This document shows positions 44,072 to 53,167 of a stretch of 64,000 nt of DNA, piece after piece (positions within the stretch are counted from its first letter, which is position 1; every line of letters starts with the position of its first letter). The stretch covers positions 5,811,088 to 5,875,087 of the forward strand of contig NZ_MCIF01000002.1 of assembly GCF_003268475.1 (NCBI RefSeq). Reading direction: 5' to 3'. This stretch comes from Thermogemmatispora tikiterensis (GTDB lineage Bacteria; Chloroflexota; Ktedonobacteria; Ktedonobacterales; Ktedonobacteraceae). The position numbers and the translations under genes were made by a program. A model generated the notes under the pieces. That model saw nothing but the letters and a program-made list of their open reading frames with translations, was not told the origin of the DNA and did not search any database.

Positions 44072-44763
44072 GAGAAGTCGCTCCTTTCCTCGATCAGGGG
44101 AAGGCCACGTTCTTGCCATTCGGGGACGCCGACTTCCAGGCGCCAGGCGCGAAAGCCGTGGGCGCGCAGGAGGGCGACGGCTTCGTCGGCGAAGACGCAA
44201 TAGGGGCCGCGGCAGTAGGCGATGATCTCGCAGTCGCGGGGCAGCTCGCTCAGGTGGGTTGCCAGCTCGGCGACGGGCAGCGAGCGCGCCTGTGGCAGGT
44301 GGGCGCTGGCGTATTCGTCGCGGGGGCGCACGTCGAGCAGCAGGGCGCGCCCGGTGTTGAGCAGCTCAAGGGCGGCGTCGATGCTGAGGGCGGGCCAGTG
44401 GCGGCGCTCGGGTAGCCAGGTCGTGACGAGCTGCTCTAGCTCGGCCAGGTGGGCTTCGCCGGTGCGTCGCAGGGCCAGCCAGAGGCGTGCGACTTCGCCA
44501 GAGGCCAGGCGATAACGCCGGTGACGTCCGCGGCGCCGTACGTCGACGAGCCGCGCCGCGTGGAGAATCTGCAGGTGCTGGGAGACGGTGGCCACGGGCA
44601 GGGTGGTCTCGCGGGCCAGCTCTTCGACGCTGCGCTCGCTCTGGGCGAGCAGGTCGAGCAGCTCCAGTCGGTGGGGGCTGGCCAGGGCTTTGCCGATGCG
44701 CGCCAGTTGTTCGTAGAGCTGGTCTTTAAAGGCTCGCTTGCTTTCAGAGCGCTGATATTCCAT
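44059..44763 (-). CDS. ArsR family regulator fused to rhodanese
   Basis: A 234-residue regulator. An ArsR winged HTH (about 15-100: SPHRLELLDLLAQSERSVEELAR, ATVSQHLQILHAARLV) is joined to a rhodanese domain (about 125-225). The rhodanese loop is YCRGPYC, with cysteines 184 and 189; the only other cysteine is 178. The ArsR part has no cysteine at all, so any thiol or persulfide sensing must occur in the rhodanese. Gene order and the operator on its own promoter suggest derepression by reactive sulfur. ATG 44763 has GAGGAGAG upstream; extension to 45039 would cross the promoter and operator. Confidence 0.9.
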   Translation of the reverse strand: MEYQRSESKRAFKDQLYEQLARIGKALASPHRLELLDLLAQSERSVEELARETTLPVATVSQHLQILHAARLVDVRRRGRHRRYRLASGEVARLWLALRRTGEAHLAELEQLVTTWLPERRHWPALSIDAALELLNTGRALLLDVRPRDEYASAHLPQARSLPVAELATHLSELPRDCEIIAYCRGPYCVFADEAVALLRAHGFRAWRLEVGVPEWQERGLPLIEERSDFSWQV

Positions 44764-44964
44764 GCCGATCTCTGCTCTCCTCTTCTTTTCTCTCTCTGTT
44801 ATGCTCTTCGCTCTTCTCCTGGGTTCGCTGGTCTGCTGGCTGAGGCGAGCGGCGCGCCGTTGTTGGTGGGCCTGGCTCTGTGCTTGACTCAGTTGTCTCT
44901 GGCTGTCTGATTGTCTGGTCACCGGCTTTTCTGCGCCAGGCGTTGCTCTCTTCGATAGATTGAT

Positions 44965-45000
44965 ATTCAATAGAATAATTGAATGATTGAGAGATGTCAA
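44965..45000 (-). promoter_or_regulatory. ArsR-rhodanese promoter with operator on the -10 box
   Basis: Minus strand: perfect TTGACA (45000-44995), 17 bases, TATTCT (44977-44972). The perfect inverted repeat ATTCAAT-AGAATA-ATTGAAT (44965-44984) has the -10 box as its centre. This is an AT-rich ArsR/BigR-type operator in a GC-rich genome, and binding would block the polymerase. Confidence 0.85.
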
Positions 45001-45147
45001 GGGTAGGGTAGCAGGCCAGGCAGGGGCGAGGAGCTTCAAGCCTGGAGCGGACGGGGCAGGCTTACTGACCTGGATTACGGCTAGCGGTTCTTAGGTGTAG
45101 TCAAGCGGCTGCAGACTCGGGCAGGCAAAAGAGGCATACTGACGATA

Positions 45148-46291
45148 TTTTCAATCCCCAAGTGGGGAGACAAGCATTCTGACGTGGAGGCCTTGCTCCT
45201 GATCGGGGCGTTCTGGCTCTTTCAATCCCCAGGCGGGCAGGACAAGCATTCTAACGCGATGATGGGAGCACCGGTAAGGTCCATCTCTTCGTCTTTCAAT
45301 CCCCAAGCGGGCAAGACAAGCATCCTGACGTGGTGATCGGCCAGCAGCTCTTTGCAGTCGAAATCGTTTCAATCCCAAAGCGGGCAGGACAAGCATTCTG
45401 ACTCTAAGGTAATAACAATCAGTATTGATTACAATTTAGTTTCAATCCCAAAGCGGGCAGGACAAGCATTCTGACCGAGAAGAGCTGGCCGAGTTTATCG
45501 ATCAGGTATTTCGGTTTCAATCCCAAAGCGGGCAGGACAAGCATTCTGACCCTCAGAGATGTTTTTGGATCACCGCGCCATCATTGAGTTTCAATCCCAA
45601 AGCGGGCAGGACAAGCATTCTGACTCAGCCCGCCCAAGGCCGCCCTAGCCAACCAGCCTCGTTTCAATCCCAAAGCGGGCAGGACAAGCATTCTGACATA
45701 CGTGCATGTGGCAGGGTCAGGCAATAACGTCATGTTTCAATCCCAAAGCGGGCAGGACAAGCATTCTGACTGTCGCGCGCCACAGGCAGCCCCTGGGAGT
45801 ACCACCAGGTTTCAATCCCAAAGCGGGCAGGACAAGCATTCTGACAGAAGGAGGAGCAGTCCTTCTGGCCGGATGACCTGGTCGTTTCAATCCCAAAGCG
45901 GGCAGGACAAGCATTCTGACGGACGAACGCCGGCAGGCGTGGCAGCTGCCTGTCATGTTTCAATCCCAAAGCGGGCAGGACAAGCATTCTGACCCAGGCT
46001 CTTGGGCGGCTTCGTGCAGGCGGCCTCAGGTTTCAATCCCAAAGCGGGCAGGACAAGCATTCTGACGTAGTCTGATTTTCTGCAAGGGCTAGCGCTTCAT
46101 CGTTTCAATCCCAAAGCGGGCAGGACAAGCATTCTGACGAACTCCCCTCCCCTCATGAGCATTTCGGGCGCGGCAGAGTTTCAATCCCAAAGCGGGCAGG
46201 ACAAGCATTCTGACCAAAAATGATGCAACTACTTCACCATGAGTCAGTAGAATCGTTTCAATCCCAAAGCGGGCAGGACAAGCATTCTGAC
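45148..46291 (-). CRISPR. CRISPR array, 16 repeats, 15 spacers, no cas genes in window
   Basis: 37-base repeats start at 45148, 45219, 45293, 45366, 45439, 45514, 45588, 45661, 45734, 45809, 45884, 45957, 46030, 46102, 46178 and 46255. Spacers are 35-40 bases. The last 13 repeats are identical as read; the first three carry substitutions (the first is 36 bases), marking the old end. Read on the minus strand the repeat begins GTCAGAATGC and ends GGGATTGAAAC. The ATTGAAAC end is the usual 5' handle of type I and III crRNAs, so transcription from the right is inferred. Subtype cannot be set without cas genes. Confidence 0.97.
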
Positions 46292-46531
46292 GGTACCCCC
46301 TCTAGAGTAGCATTACAAGCGGCCTCAGTCAAGCCTTTTCGATGATCCCAAGAAAACGGTCATAAGTGACCGCTTTTGCGCGGTCATGATGCCAGCCAGA
46401 ATCGGCCTGAGACCGCCTGCAAAGCCATTCGAGGATCGCTGCGTGAAAACTCGGCAACTGAGATCCTCGAAGCGAACGGCGTGAGCGGCAAAAGAGGCTC
46501 ATCCCCTCTACCAGCAGCCGAAGGAGCAGCA
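46292..46531. other. Candidate CRISPR leader region
   Basis: Sequence beyond the conserved end of the array, where the leader is expected. It contains a perfect 10-base inverted repeat TTCGAGGATC (46428-46437) with GATCCTCGAA (46462-46471) and a hairpin around 46358-46386 (GGTCATaagTGACC). No gene or typical AT-rich leader is obvious. Confidence 0.4.
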
Positions 46532-46779
46532 TCAGCAGAGAGGAGCTACACCGGCACCGACTCGCCCTGCTACCGACCATCTCCGGCCTCCAGCGCCAGC
46601 CCGCTGGCCGACGAAGCCAGACCCTGACCTGAGTACACAGGGGAGAGAGACGCAGACCCCGTCGCCTTCGGCCAGACCCGCCGTCGGCATTGAGATCGAG
46701 CTGCCCACTGCCAACGGCGATCTCATCGTACTCTCGCTCTCGGCAGCGGATACCTGGCCTCCAGCGCGCGGCAAGAGCA

Positions 46780-47032
46780 GGGCCAGGCTACCAGCAACGT
46801 CCGCCGGCGCTCCCAGCGATCGACTCCCCACCCCAACCAGGGGACCGAGCAGCACATCGGGCAGAGCCGTCGCCAGAAAGAGCGCTCCCGTTGCCAGCAT
46901 CGAAGCCCTGCGGCGGTAGACAGCCAGCGGCAGCCCGATCAGCAGCAGCCAGGTGCTCATCAGCGAGATCAATGCCGCCAGCCAGCGGAGACCGAAGGCG
47001 CGCCGGCGTAAGGAGGTAGATAAGAGTGTCAT
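46780..47032 (-). pseudogene. Remnant of an MFS efflux gene (N-terminal fragment)
   Basis: The minus-strand frame encodes LRWLAALISLMSTWLLLIGLPL, LATGALFLATALPDVLLGPL and VGVGSRSLGAPADVAGSLALLLP. These resemble the first two helices and the loop 2-3 of macrolide-type MFS exporters, although the expected D-R-x-x-R-R motif after helix 2 is lost. The frame then runs into low-complexity sequence and no later helices are found. It is best read as a decayed fragment next to the CRISPR array. A very short membrane protein is the alternative. Confidence 0.55.
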
Positions 47033-47122
47033 CCGTTCGCTCCATCCATGCATGCTCTCCAGGGATATAAGTCAAGACTGCTGCGGCATAAGTAGAGGCT
47101 CCTGTAGAGGGAGCGAGATCAC

Positions 47123-47152
47123 TTGTCAAGCGATATTCTGTCCTGTTATCCT
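47123..47152 (+). promoter_or_regulatory. Promoter of methyltransferase 3
   Basis: TTGTCA at 47123-47128, 18 bases, TATCCT at 47147-47152 preceded by TGT. It lies about 120 bases before the start codon. Confidence 0.5.
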
Positions 47153-47268
47153 ACAGAAAGGAAGCAAGAAGCATCAGGTCCATCCTCTATGGAAAGGGGA
47201 TCGACAGGCCTGGGAGTGCAGTGTGGGAGCACAACCAGACGATCGAACACAAGGAAGGAGCAGTCAGC

Positions 47269-48138
47269 ATGGAGCCAAGCACTTCCAACGACGAACCGGC
47301 CCAGAGCAGCTACCCAATCGATCCCGAGCAGACCGCTGAGCTAGCGCGCCTGATGCAACAGGATCGCCTGGTGACCGAGGCGATGGGCGGCCTCTTTCCC
47401 GAAGGGCAGTCGCTCCCACCCGACGGGCAGGTTCTCGACCTGGCCTGTGGCCCTGGCGGCTGGGCCATGCAGGTTGCTTTTACCTATCCTTCTGTCGAGG
47501 TGATCGGTGTTGACCTCAGCCCTGGCGTGATCGACTATGCCCGCGCCCAGGCCCGTAGCCGCCGCCTGACCAACGTTGCCTTTGCCGTCATGGACATCAG
47601 GCAGCCGCTCACCTTCGCCGACGCCTCCTTTGACCTGATCAACGGGCGCTTCCTCTTCAGCTTCATGACGCCGACGGCCTGGTCGGCGCTGCTCGCCGAG
47701 TGTCGACGGCTCCTCAAACCCGGCGGTATCATCCGTCTCACCGAGACCGAGGGACCGCTGACAACCAGTCCTGCCACCGAGCGTCTCTTTGCCCTGGGCT
47801 ACGCCGCCCTCAAGCGCGCCGGTCAGAGCTTCTCGCCCGACGGCAACCATATCGGCATTACCCCAGTGCTGCCACGGCTGTTGCGTCGGGCTGGCTTCGA
47901 GGAGGTGCGCCTGCACGCTAGCGCCGCTGAGTGGTCGCTTGAGACGCCCCTGCACTATGCGTTTTTCAAAGATGAAATGGTGGCATTAGAACTGTCACTT
48001 CCCTTTCTGAGCAAGATGGGCATGGGCAGCGAAGAGGAGCTACGCCGCCTCTATCAACAGGCTGTGGCCGAGATGCAGGCTGACGACTTCTGCGCCCTCT
48101 GGACCTGGCTCACCGTCTGGGGCCGTCGCCCCGGCTGA
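47269..48138 (+). CDS. Class I SAM-dependent methyltransferase (paralog 3)
   Basis: A 289-residue third member of the family, equal in length to the gene at 12817. The N-terminus is SYPIDPEQTAELARLMQQDR. Motif I is VLDLACGPGGWAMQVA, then VIGVDLSPG, FDLINGRF and the C-terminal AVAEMQADDFCALWTWLTVWGRRPG. AAGGAAGGAG 8 bases before ATG 47269 sets the start; an earlier GTG at 47221 is rejected. It stands alone between the MFS remnant and the kinase gene with its own promoter. Substrate unknown. Confidence 0.9.
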   Translation: MEPSTSNDEPAQSSYPIDPEQTAELARLMQQDRLVTEAMGGLFPEGQSLPPDGQVLDLACGPGGWAMQVAFTYPSVEVIGVDLSPGVIDYARAQARSRRLTNVAFAVMDIRQPLTFADASFDLINGRFLFSFMTPTAWSALLAECRRLLKPGGIIRLTETEGPLTTSPATERLFALGYAALKRAGQSFSPDGNHIGITPVLPRLLRRAGFEEVRLHASAAEWSLETPLHYAFFKDEMVALELSLPFLSKMGMGSEEELRRLYQQAVAEMQADDFCALWTWLTVWGRRPG

Positions 48139-48246
48139 GCAGCAGCGCATCAGGATGAACCGTAGCAGAGAGGCAACACGAATCTGGGCGGAACTGCGGC
48201 CCAGATCGCGGTGGCCGTCCACAATCCCACATTGAAGGAGGGCCGG

Positions 48247-50364
48247 ATGAGCAGTACCTTCCCTCACGAGCGTTTCTGTGATCACTGTGGGGCGGCCAAC
48301 CCGCTGGATGCCGTGCGGTGTTGGCATTGTCAGACGCCGCTGACAGCCCCGCAGGAGGAGCCGGGGGCGGTGCTGGTTGGGCGCTATCGTCTGCTTCACG
48401 GGCTGGGCCAGGGCGGTATGGGGACGGTCTTTCTGGCCGAGGATCTGCACCTTGGGAGAAAATTGTCTGCGGTGAAGCGTCTCTACAAACGCCATCTGAC
48501 TGACCAGGAAAGGGCCGTGGCCGAGCGGGCCTTTCAACAGGAGGCGGAACTGCTGGCCAGGCTGCGTCATCCCGGGCTGCCGACCATTCTCGACTACTGG
48601 AGTGAGCCGGAGGCCAGCTATCTGGTCATGGACTACATCGAGGGCGAGACCCTGGAAGCCATCCAGCAGCGGGTCCCGCAGCAGAGGCTGCCCCTGGAGC
48701 AGGTGTTAGACTGGGGCCAGCAGCTCTGCGAGGTGCTGATCTACCTGCACGAGCAGCAGCCACCGATTATTTTCCGCGACCTCAAGCCAGCCAACGTAAT
48801 GCGCCGGAGCAGCGACGGGCGCCTGCTGCTGATTGACTTTGGGATTGCGCGTCACTTCAAGCCGGGCCAGACTCATGACACGCTGGTCTTTGGCTCACCC
48901 GGCTTTGCTGCACCGGAGCAATACGGGCTTGAGCAGACCACGCCGCGCAGCGATCTCTACAGTCTCGGTGCCTTGCTGCACAGCCTGCTGAGCGGGCGCG
49001 ATCCCCGCCACCAACCGTTTCGTTTCGCCCCTTTGCGGCAGCTCAATCCGGAGGTTCCCGAGGAACTAGCCCGGCTCATTGCCCAGCTGGTGGAGCTGGA
49101 ACCGAAGCAGCGCCCGCCATCAGCGCGCGAGGTGCTGAAGCGGCTGAAGCCACTGATCCAGCAGCCTGGAATCTCCGACGGTGAACCTTCTCAAGCGCAG
49201 CCCTCCGGCGCTTCTCCGCCAAAGCAGGCCCTGGCGCCGACGGTTCCAGCGGGGCCATTTGTTAACGTAGTGGGCCAGTCTGGTCAAAGCAACCCGGCTC
49301 ACGCGCGGCGGCTGCGCCTGCTTCAGCAGCCTGGGATATCACGGCGCTCCTTGCTCGCCCTGGGCCTCGGCCTGGGCGGTGCCGTCGCTCTTCCTCTTAC
49401 CATCGTCGGCATCAAAATTCTCCTCACTCAGTTGGCAAGGCAACAAACCTCTGCTGCAACAGCGAGCATCCTGGTGAATCCGCTACCTCTGCTCCTGACC
49501 TGCCGGGGGCATAACGATTGGGTGACGGCCCTGGCCTGGTCGCCAGACGGTGCCATGCTGGCCTCCGCCTCTAGTGACCGCACCGTTCGCCTCTGGGACC
49601 CCAGGCACGGCCAGACCCTACGCGTTTATCATGGCCACCGGAGCAGCGTCCTGGCAATATCCTGGTCCTTCGATGGTATCTACATAGCCTCTGCCTCCAC
49701 GGATGGTCTCATCCACGTCTGGGAAGCGAAGACCGGGCTGCCGCGGCTGAGCTACCAGGCGCATCACGGACCGGTCACTGCCCTCGCCTGGCTCAGGGAG
49801 CCGAAAAGCTCAGTCTTAGCCTCGGCGGGCGCGGATGGCCTCGTGCACATCTGGAACGGCCTTAGCGGCCAGCTCATCTTTACCTATGAGGGCCACCGCG
49901 GCAGTGTCCGCGCCCTCGCCTGGCAGCCCGGCAATAGCCTGCTTGCCTCAGCGGGCGACGATAGCACTGTCCAGATTTGGGAAGCCGTCTCAGGGAATCG
50001 CCGGCTCCTCTATCGCGGCCATCGCTGGTCGGTCACCTGTCTGGCCTGGTCGCCAGACGGTGACACAATCGCCTCCGGTGCGGCTGATACCACCGTGCAG
50101 GTCTGGGACCCCAACAGCGGCCAGCTGCAACAGACCTATCGAGGACACCACAATACGGTCACCGGTGTGAGCTGGTCGCCCCAGGGAGGCGAGATCGCCT
50201 CGTGCTCCTATGATAACACCGTCCAAGTCTGGTACAGCTATATCGAAATGCCTCTGGAACGTGGCCAGAGCTATGCCCCCCAGGCCATTGCCTGGTCGCC
50301 AACCTCTACCCTGATCGCCACTGGCGACCAGAATGCACTCGTAGAGATCTGGCAACCTTCCTAG
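48247..50364 (+). CDS. Ser/Thr protein kinase with Zn ribbon and WD40 repeats
   Basis: A 705-residue signalling protein. A zinc ribbon lies at the N-terminus (Cys11, Cys14, Cys25, Cys28). The Hanks-type kinase domain (about 45-310) has GLGQGGMGTV, the lysine in SAVKRLY, FRDLKPANV, DFGIARH and GSPGFAAPEQY. The catalytic loop has Phe for the usual His of HRD; the Asp and Lys remain. A disordered linker leads to one membrane helix (about 365-395, LALGLGLGGAVALPLTIVGI). The outside part is a WD40 propeller of six or seven repeats (GHNDWVTALAWSPDGAMLASASSD and similar). AAGGAGG before ATG 48247 sets the start. Targets unknown. Confidence 0.9.
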   Translation: MSSTFPHERFCDHCGAANPLDAVRCWHCQTPLTAPQEEPGAVLVGRYRLLHGLGQGGMGTVFLAEDLHLGRKLSAVKRLYKRHLTDQERAVAERAFQQEAELLARLRHPGLPTILDYWSEPEASYLVMDYIEGETLEAIQQRVPQQRLPLEQVLDWGQQLCEVLIYLHEQQPPIIFRDLKPANVMRRSSDGRLLLIDFGIARHFKPGQTHDTLVFGSPGFAAPEQYGLEQTTPRSDLYSLGALLHSLLSGRDPRHQPFRFAPLRQLNPEVPEELARLIAQLVELEPKQRPPSAREVLKRLKPLIQQPGISDGEPSQAQPSGASPPKQALAPTVPAGPFVNVVGQSGQSNPAHARRLRLLQQPGISRRSLLALGLGLGGAVALPLTIVGIKILLTQLARQQTSAATASILVNPLPLLLTCRGHNDWVTALAWSPDGAMLASASSDRTVRLWDPRHGQTLRVYHGHRSSVLAISWSFDGIYIASASTDGLIHVWEAKTGLPRLSYQAHHGPVTALAWLREPKSSVLASAGADGLVHIWNGLSGQLIFTYEGHRGSVRALAWQPGNSLLASAGDDSTVQIWEAVSGNRRLLYRGHRWSVTCLAWSPDGDTIASGAADTTVQVWDPNSGQLQQTYRGHHNTVTGVSWSPQGGEIASCSYDNTVQVWYSYIEMPLERGQSYAPQAIAWSPTSTLIATGDQNALVEIWQPS

Positions 50365-50486
50365 GAAACATCTCACAAACAGGCAAGCGGGCCACTGCCG
50401 CCGACACGGAGACAGCAGCCCGCTCTAGCAGTGGCGAGCAAGCAGCACTCAGCCGGCTGCTCGCCCTCCTCTCCTGGACGACCCTG

Positions 50487-51929
50487 CTACACCACGGCGC
50501 AGTTCATACTATTGAGCGTAAAGGCCGTCGGCGGCGGATTGCTTCCGCTCCAGGTGGCCTGGAAGCCCGGCGGCACACTCAAGCTGCTATTGGCCGGGAT
50601 CACCGCATTGACGGCCACGTTCGTCACCGTCACGGCGCTGCCCGCCTGCGAGAAATTCCCGTTCCAGCTCACCGTGATCATCTGGCCGTTGGTGAAAGAG
50701 AAGCGCAGCGTCCAGCCGTTGATGGCGCTGGAGCCAGTGTTAGTGATCGTCAGGCTGGCCTGGAAGCCGCCGCTCCACTGGCTGACGATGCCGTAGTGGA
50801 TCTGACAGGTGGAGGCCGCTGGCGTCGGGCTAGGTGTCGGAGTCGGCGTCGATGTGGCTGTCGAGCTGGGGGTCGGCGTGGGCGATGGGCTGCTGGTGGG
50901 CGTGGCTGTCCCGCTGCCGCTCCCGCCATTCATTGGGTGCTTCATGAAGAAGCTGTAGATGGCATTGGTGGCGCTGGGACCCTGCGGATCGGTATAGGAG
51001 CCGCTGCTGCTGCCGCCGGACCAGTCATGACCCATGCCATTGATCTTCCAGTACTCCTGAATCTCGTTTCCCTGGTTATCGTTCCAGGACTGCACCGTGT
51101 AGCTGTGCCCGCCCGAGACCTGGCCGCTGACACTACTGCTCGGACTGCCGAAGCTGGCGTTGTAGCTGCCGTTCGAAGCCAGGTGATCGGTTGTCATCCA
51201 CTGCTGGACCACCTGATCGCCATTGACCGGGTAGACCGTATAGTCGCTCTGGCCCTGGAAGACGATCGTCGGCACCACGCGGGCAGCGCTGCCCATCGCT
51301 TGATAAGCGGCCTGCCCCTGCTGCTGCGGATTCGGCCCGCCTTGCATCATCGCCGTGGTCGCCGCCGTCTGCGAGGTCGCCGCCTGATATTCCAGGCCCG
51401 AGGCCGAGGCGATGGCCGCAAAGATATCTGGGTAGGTCGCTCCCATAATCACCGCCATCGCCGCCCCTGCCGAGAAACCAGCAACATAGACGCGATTGCG
51501 GTCGATGGTCCACTGCGAGGTGTTCTGCTCGACGGTTTGGACAATGCCGGCGATGATGGCCGGCTCGCCGCTGCCGCGGGCCTGATCAGCGGGAAGAAAC
51601 CAATTCCAGCAGGAAAGAGAGTTGTAGCTGCTCGTTTGCTGAGGATAGACCACGATAAACTGATCCTGATCGGCCAGCGCGTTCATCTGCGTGCCGTTAG
51701 CGAAGTCCTGCGGCGTCTGGGTACAACCGTGGAGCATGACGATCAGGGGGACCGCCGTGCCAACCTGGTAATTGGCCGGCGTATAGACATAGTAGGGACG
51801 GCTGCCGGCTGGTCCGTTGTAGGTGTATTGGGTGAAGGTGCCGCTGCTGGCGCGAGCCTGGTGGAGGAAGAGCGCTCCACTAACGAGCAGCAAGGTGCAA
51901 ACGAGCGCCAGGCGAACGATGTTCCGCAT
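50487..51929 (-). CDS. Secreted PHB-depolymerase-type esterase with CBM2
   Basis: A 480-residue secreted serine esterase. A signal peptide covers about residues 1-28. The alpha/beta-hydrolase domain (about 30-330) has LHGCTQTPQDF as oxyanion region, the nucleophile in GFSAGAAMA and His in GMGHDWSGG. A Thr/Pro/Ser linker (about 345-375) leads to a C-terminal cellulose-binding CBM2 (about 375-480) with conserved cysteines near both ends and NGWTLRFSF. Relatives act as acetylxylan or feruloyl esterases (CE1) or short-chain PHB depolymerases. The CBM2 argues for plant cell-wall substrates. Confidence 0.9.
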   Translation of the reverse strand: MRNIVRLALVCTLLLVSGALFLHQARASSGTFTQYTYNGPAGSRPYYVYTPANYQVGTAVPLIVMLHGCTQTPQDFANGTQMNALADQDQFIVVYPQQTSSYNSLSCWNWFLPADQARGSGEPAIIAGIVQTVEQNTSQWTIDRNRVYVAGFSAGAAMAVIMGATYPDIFAAIASASGLEYQAATSQTAATTAMMQGGPNPQQQGQAAYQAMGSAARVVPTIVFQGQSDYTVYPVNGDQVVQQWMTTDHLASNGSYNASFGSPSSSVSGQVSGGHSYTVQSWNDNQGNEIQEYWKINGMGHDWSGGSSSGSYTDPQGPSATNAIYSFFMKHPMNGGSGSGTATPTSSPSPTPTPSSTATSTPTPTPSPTPAASTCQIHYGIVSQWSGGFQASLTITNTGSSAINGWTLRFSFTNGQMITVSWNGNFSQAGSAVTVTNVAVNAVIPANSSLSVPPGFQATWSGSNPPPTAFTLNSMNCAVV

Positions 51930-52333
51930 GCTGAACCCCCTTGACGGTGAGGTGATGCCAGGGGCAGGCTCTCTGGCATCCTCGCCCTGGAAAAACGGGC
52001 GTAGGAAGAGAGAACGGGTGAGAAAGCAGAAGTATCAGCCCGGTAAAAAGCGCTCTCGTGTAGATGAGGCAGGGGAGGAAGAAGGAGGTGCGCCACCTCC
52101 ACAGCTCTGGCCTGGCTGATCAGTGTAGAGAAAGGACCAGCCAGAGATGGGCAAGTTCTGGCTCCAGCTTCACACCATCCTGATGGTGACGGGCGGCTGG
52201 TCATTGCCGGCGTCCTCCTTGCTGAAATAGCGCCTCGCTGCGCTGGCCCTCACCCTTGTTCTGGCTGCCTGATCGGGCCAGCTTGCCGGGCGGCAGACTG
52301 ACCCTGAGTGAGCGCTGCTCTCCAGGGCTGAAA

Positions 52334-52374
52334 TGACATATGAATCATGTATCATATCACTGGCTCTTTGTCAA
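52334..52374 (-). promoter_or_regulatory. Candidate promoter/operator of esterase gene
   Basis: Minus strand: perfect TTGACA (52374-52369), followed by an AT-rich patch with an imperfect inverted repeat TGACATATGA / TCATATCA (52334-52343, 52352-52359). The -10 is unclear (TACATG at 17 bases). It lies about 400 bases before the esterase start and could be its regulated promoter. Confidence 0.4.
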
Positions 52375-52396
52375 GGGCTGGCGCTATGAGCCGTCT

Positions 52397-53167
52397 TTAC
52401 TGCTCAGAAGAGGGTCGCAGCTGCTTGAGGAAGAAGCTCAGGGGCTCGGCCAGCTCGTGCGTCAGCGCCTGACACCGCTGCCGGGAGAGCGCCATCAGCC
52501 GGTCATAAGTGGAAGGTGAGAAGAGCCAGACGCGCAGCAGAGGCCACTGGCCCCGCCGCCAGGCTGATGACCGCTCCTCAGCAGGTGCTGCCAGGCCCGG
52601 ACCTTCCTCGACGAAGAAAAGCGCCAGGTGATAGAGCGGCAGAAAGCCGGCGGTTTCTTCCCAGAGGTGCAAGAAGGGTGTGGGTGACTCCCGGCCCTCT
52701 GTCATTGAGCGCAAGGAGCCTGCCACGTCGTACCAGATCAGGGTTGCGGGTGGCTGCGAGAGCAGCAGCTACCAGGCGAGCAGCAGCGCCGCCTCAACGG
52801 CCTCCTGCTCGGCGCGCGGCCAGCTGCGCCACTGGCCGTACGCCAGCTTGTGAGCGAGCTGGCCCAACTCCAGCGCAAAACCATCATCCTGGCCGCGCAG
52901 GACCAGCTCCAGCCAGCGCGGCAGAAAATGCTTGAAATCCGTCACCTCGCCCCAGGTCGTCATGGCCTTCCAGGCGTAGTGCTGCAGATCGGCGCCCCTC
53001 AACTGTCTCAGCGGTAGGCGGCCCAGGCGCGCAATCTCCTCCTCTACCATACAATGTGGACAGGCCCACATCTCCCGACGGAACAGATAGACGGCAGCAG
53101 AGGTGCGGTAGAGCCGGGCAATGGCCTCCTCGCGGGCTGCTGCGGGCTGCTGCTCCGGTTGCCTCAT
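52397..53167 (-). pseudogene. Unknown CxxC protein gene interrupted by an in-frame amber codon
   Basis: The minus-strand frame runs from ATG 53167 (GAGGAG 9 bases upstream) to a TAG at 52771-52769 and then stays open in the same frame to 52397. The first part (132 residues) contains ACPHC and an acidic helical region; the second part continues smoothly with LLLSQPPATLIWYDV. A single base change from CAG or TGG would explain the stop, so this is probably one gene of about 255 residues that is broken or misread. ATG 53173 is an alternative start. No family is recognised. Two separate genes are possible, but the second has no ribosome site. Confidence 0.6.

Noticed and set aside
45702-45992. Repeated peptide frames within the array
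   Set aside because: Translation of CRISPR repeats (SQSGQDKHSD pattern); not a protein.
46532-47053. Full 173-codon frame as an intact membrane protein
   Set aside because: Only the first part resembles MFS helices; the rest is low complexity, so it is treated as a remnant.
50796-51944. 382-codon plus-strand frame
   Set aside because: Antisense to the esterase; Arg-rich and without a family.
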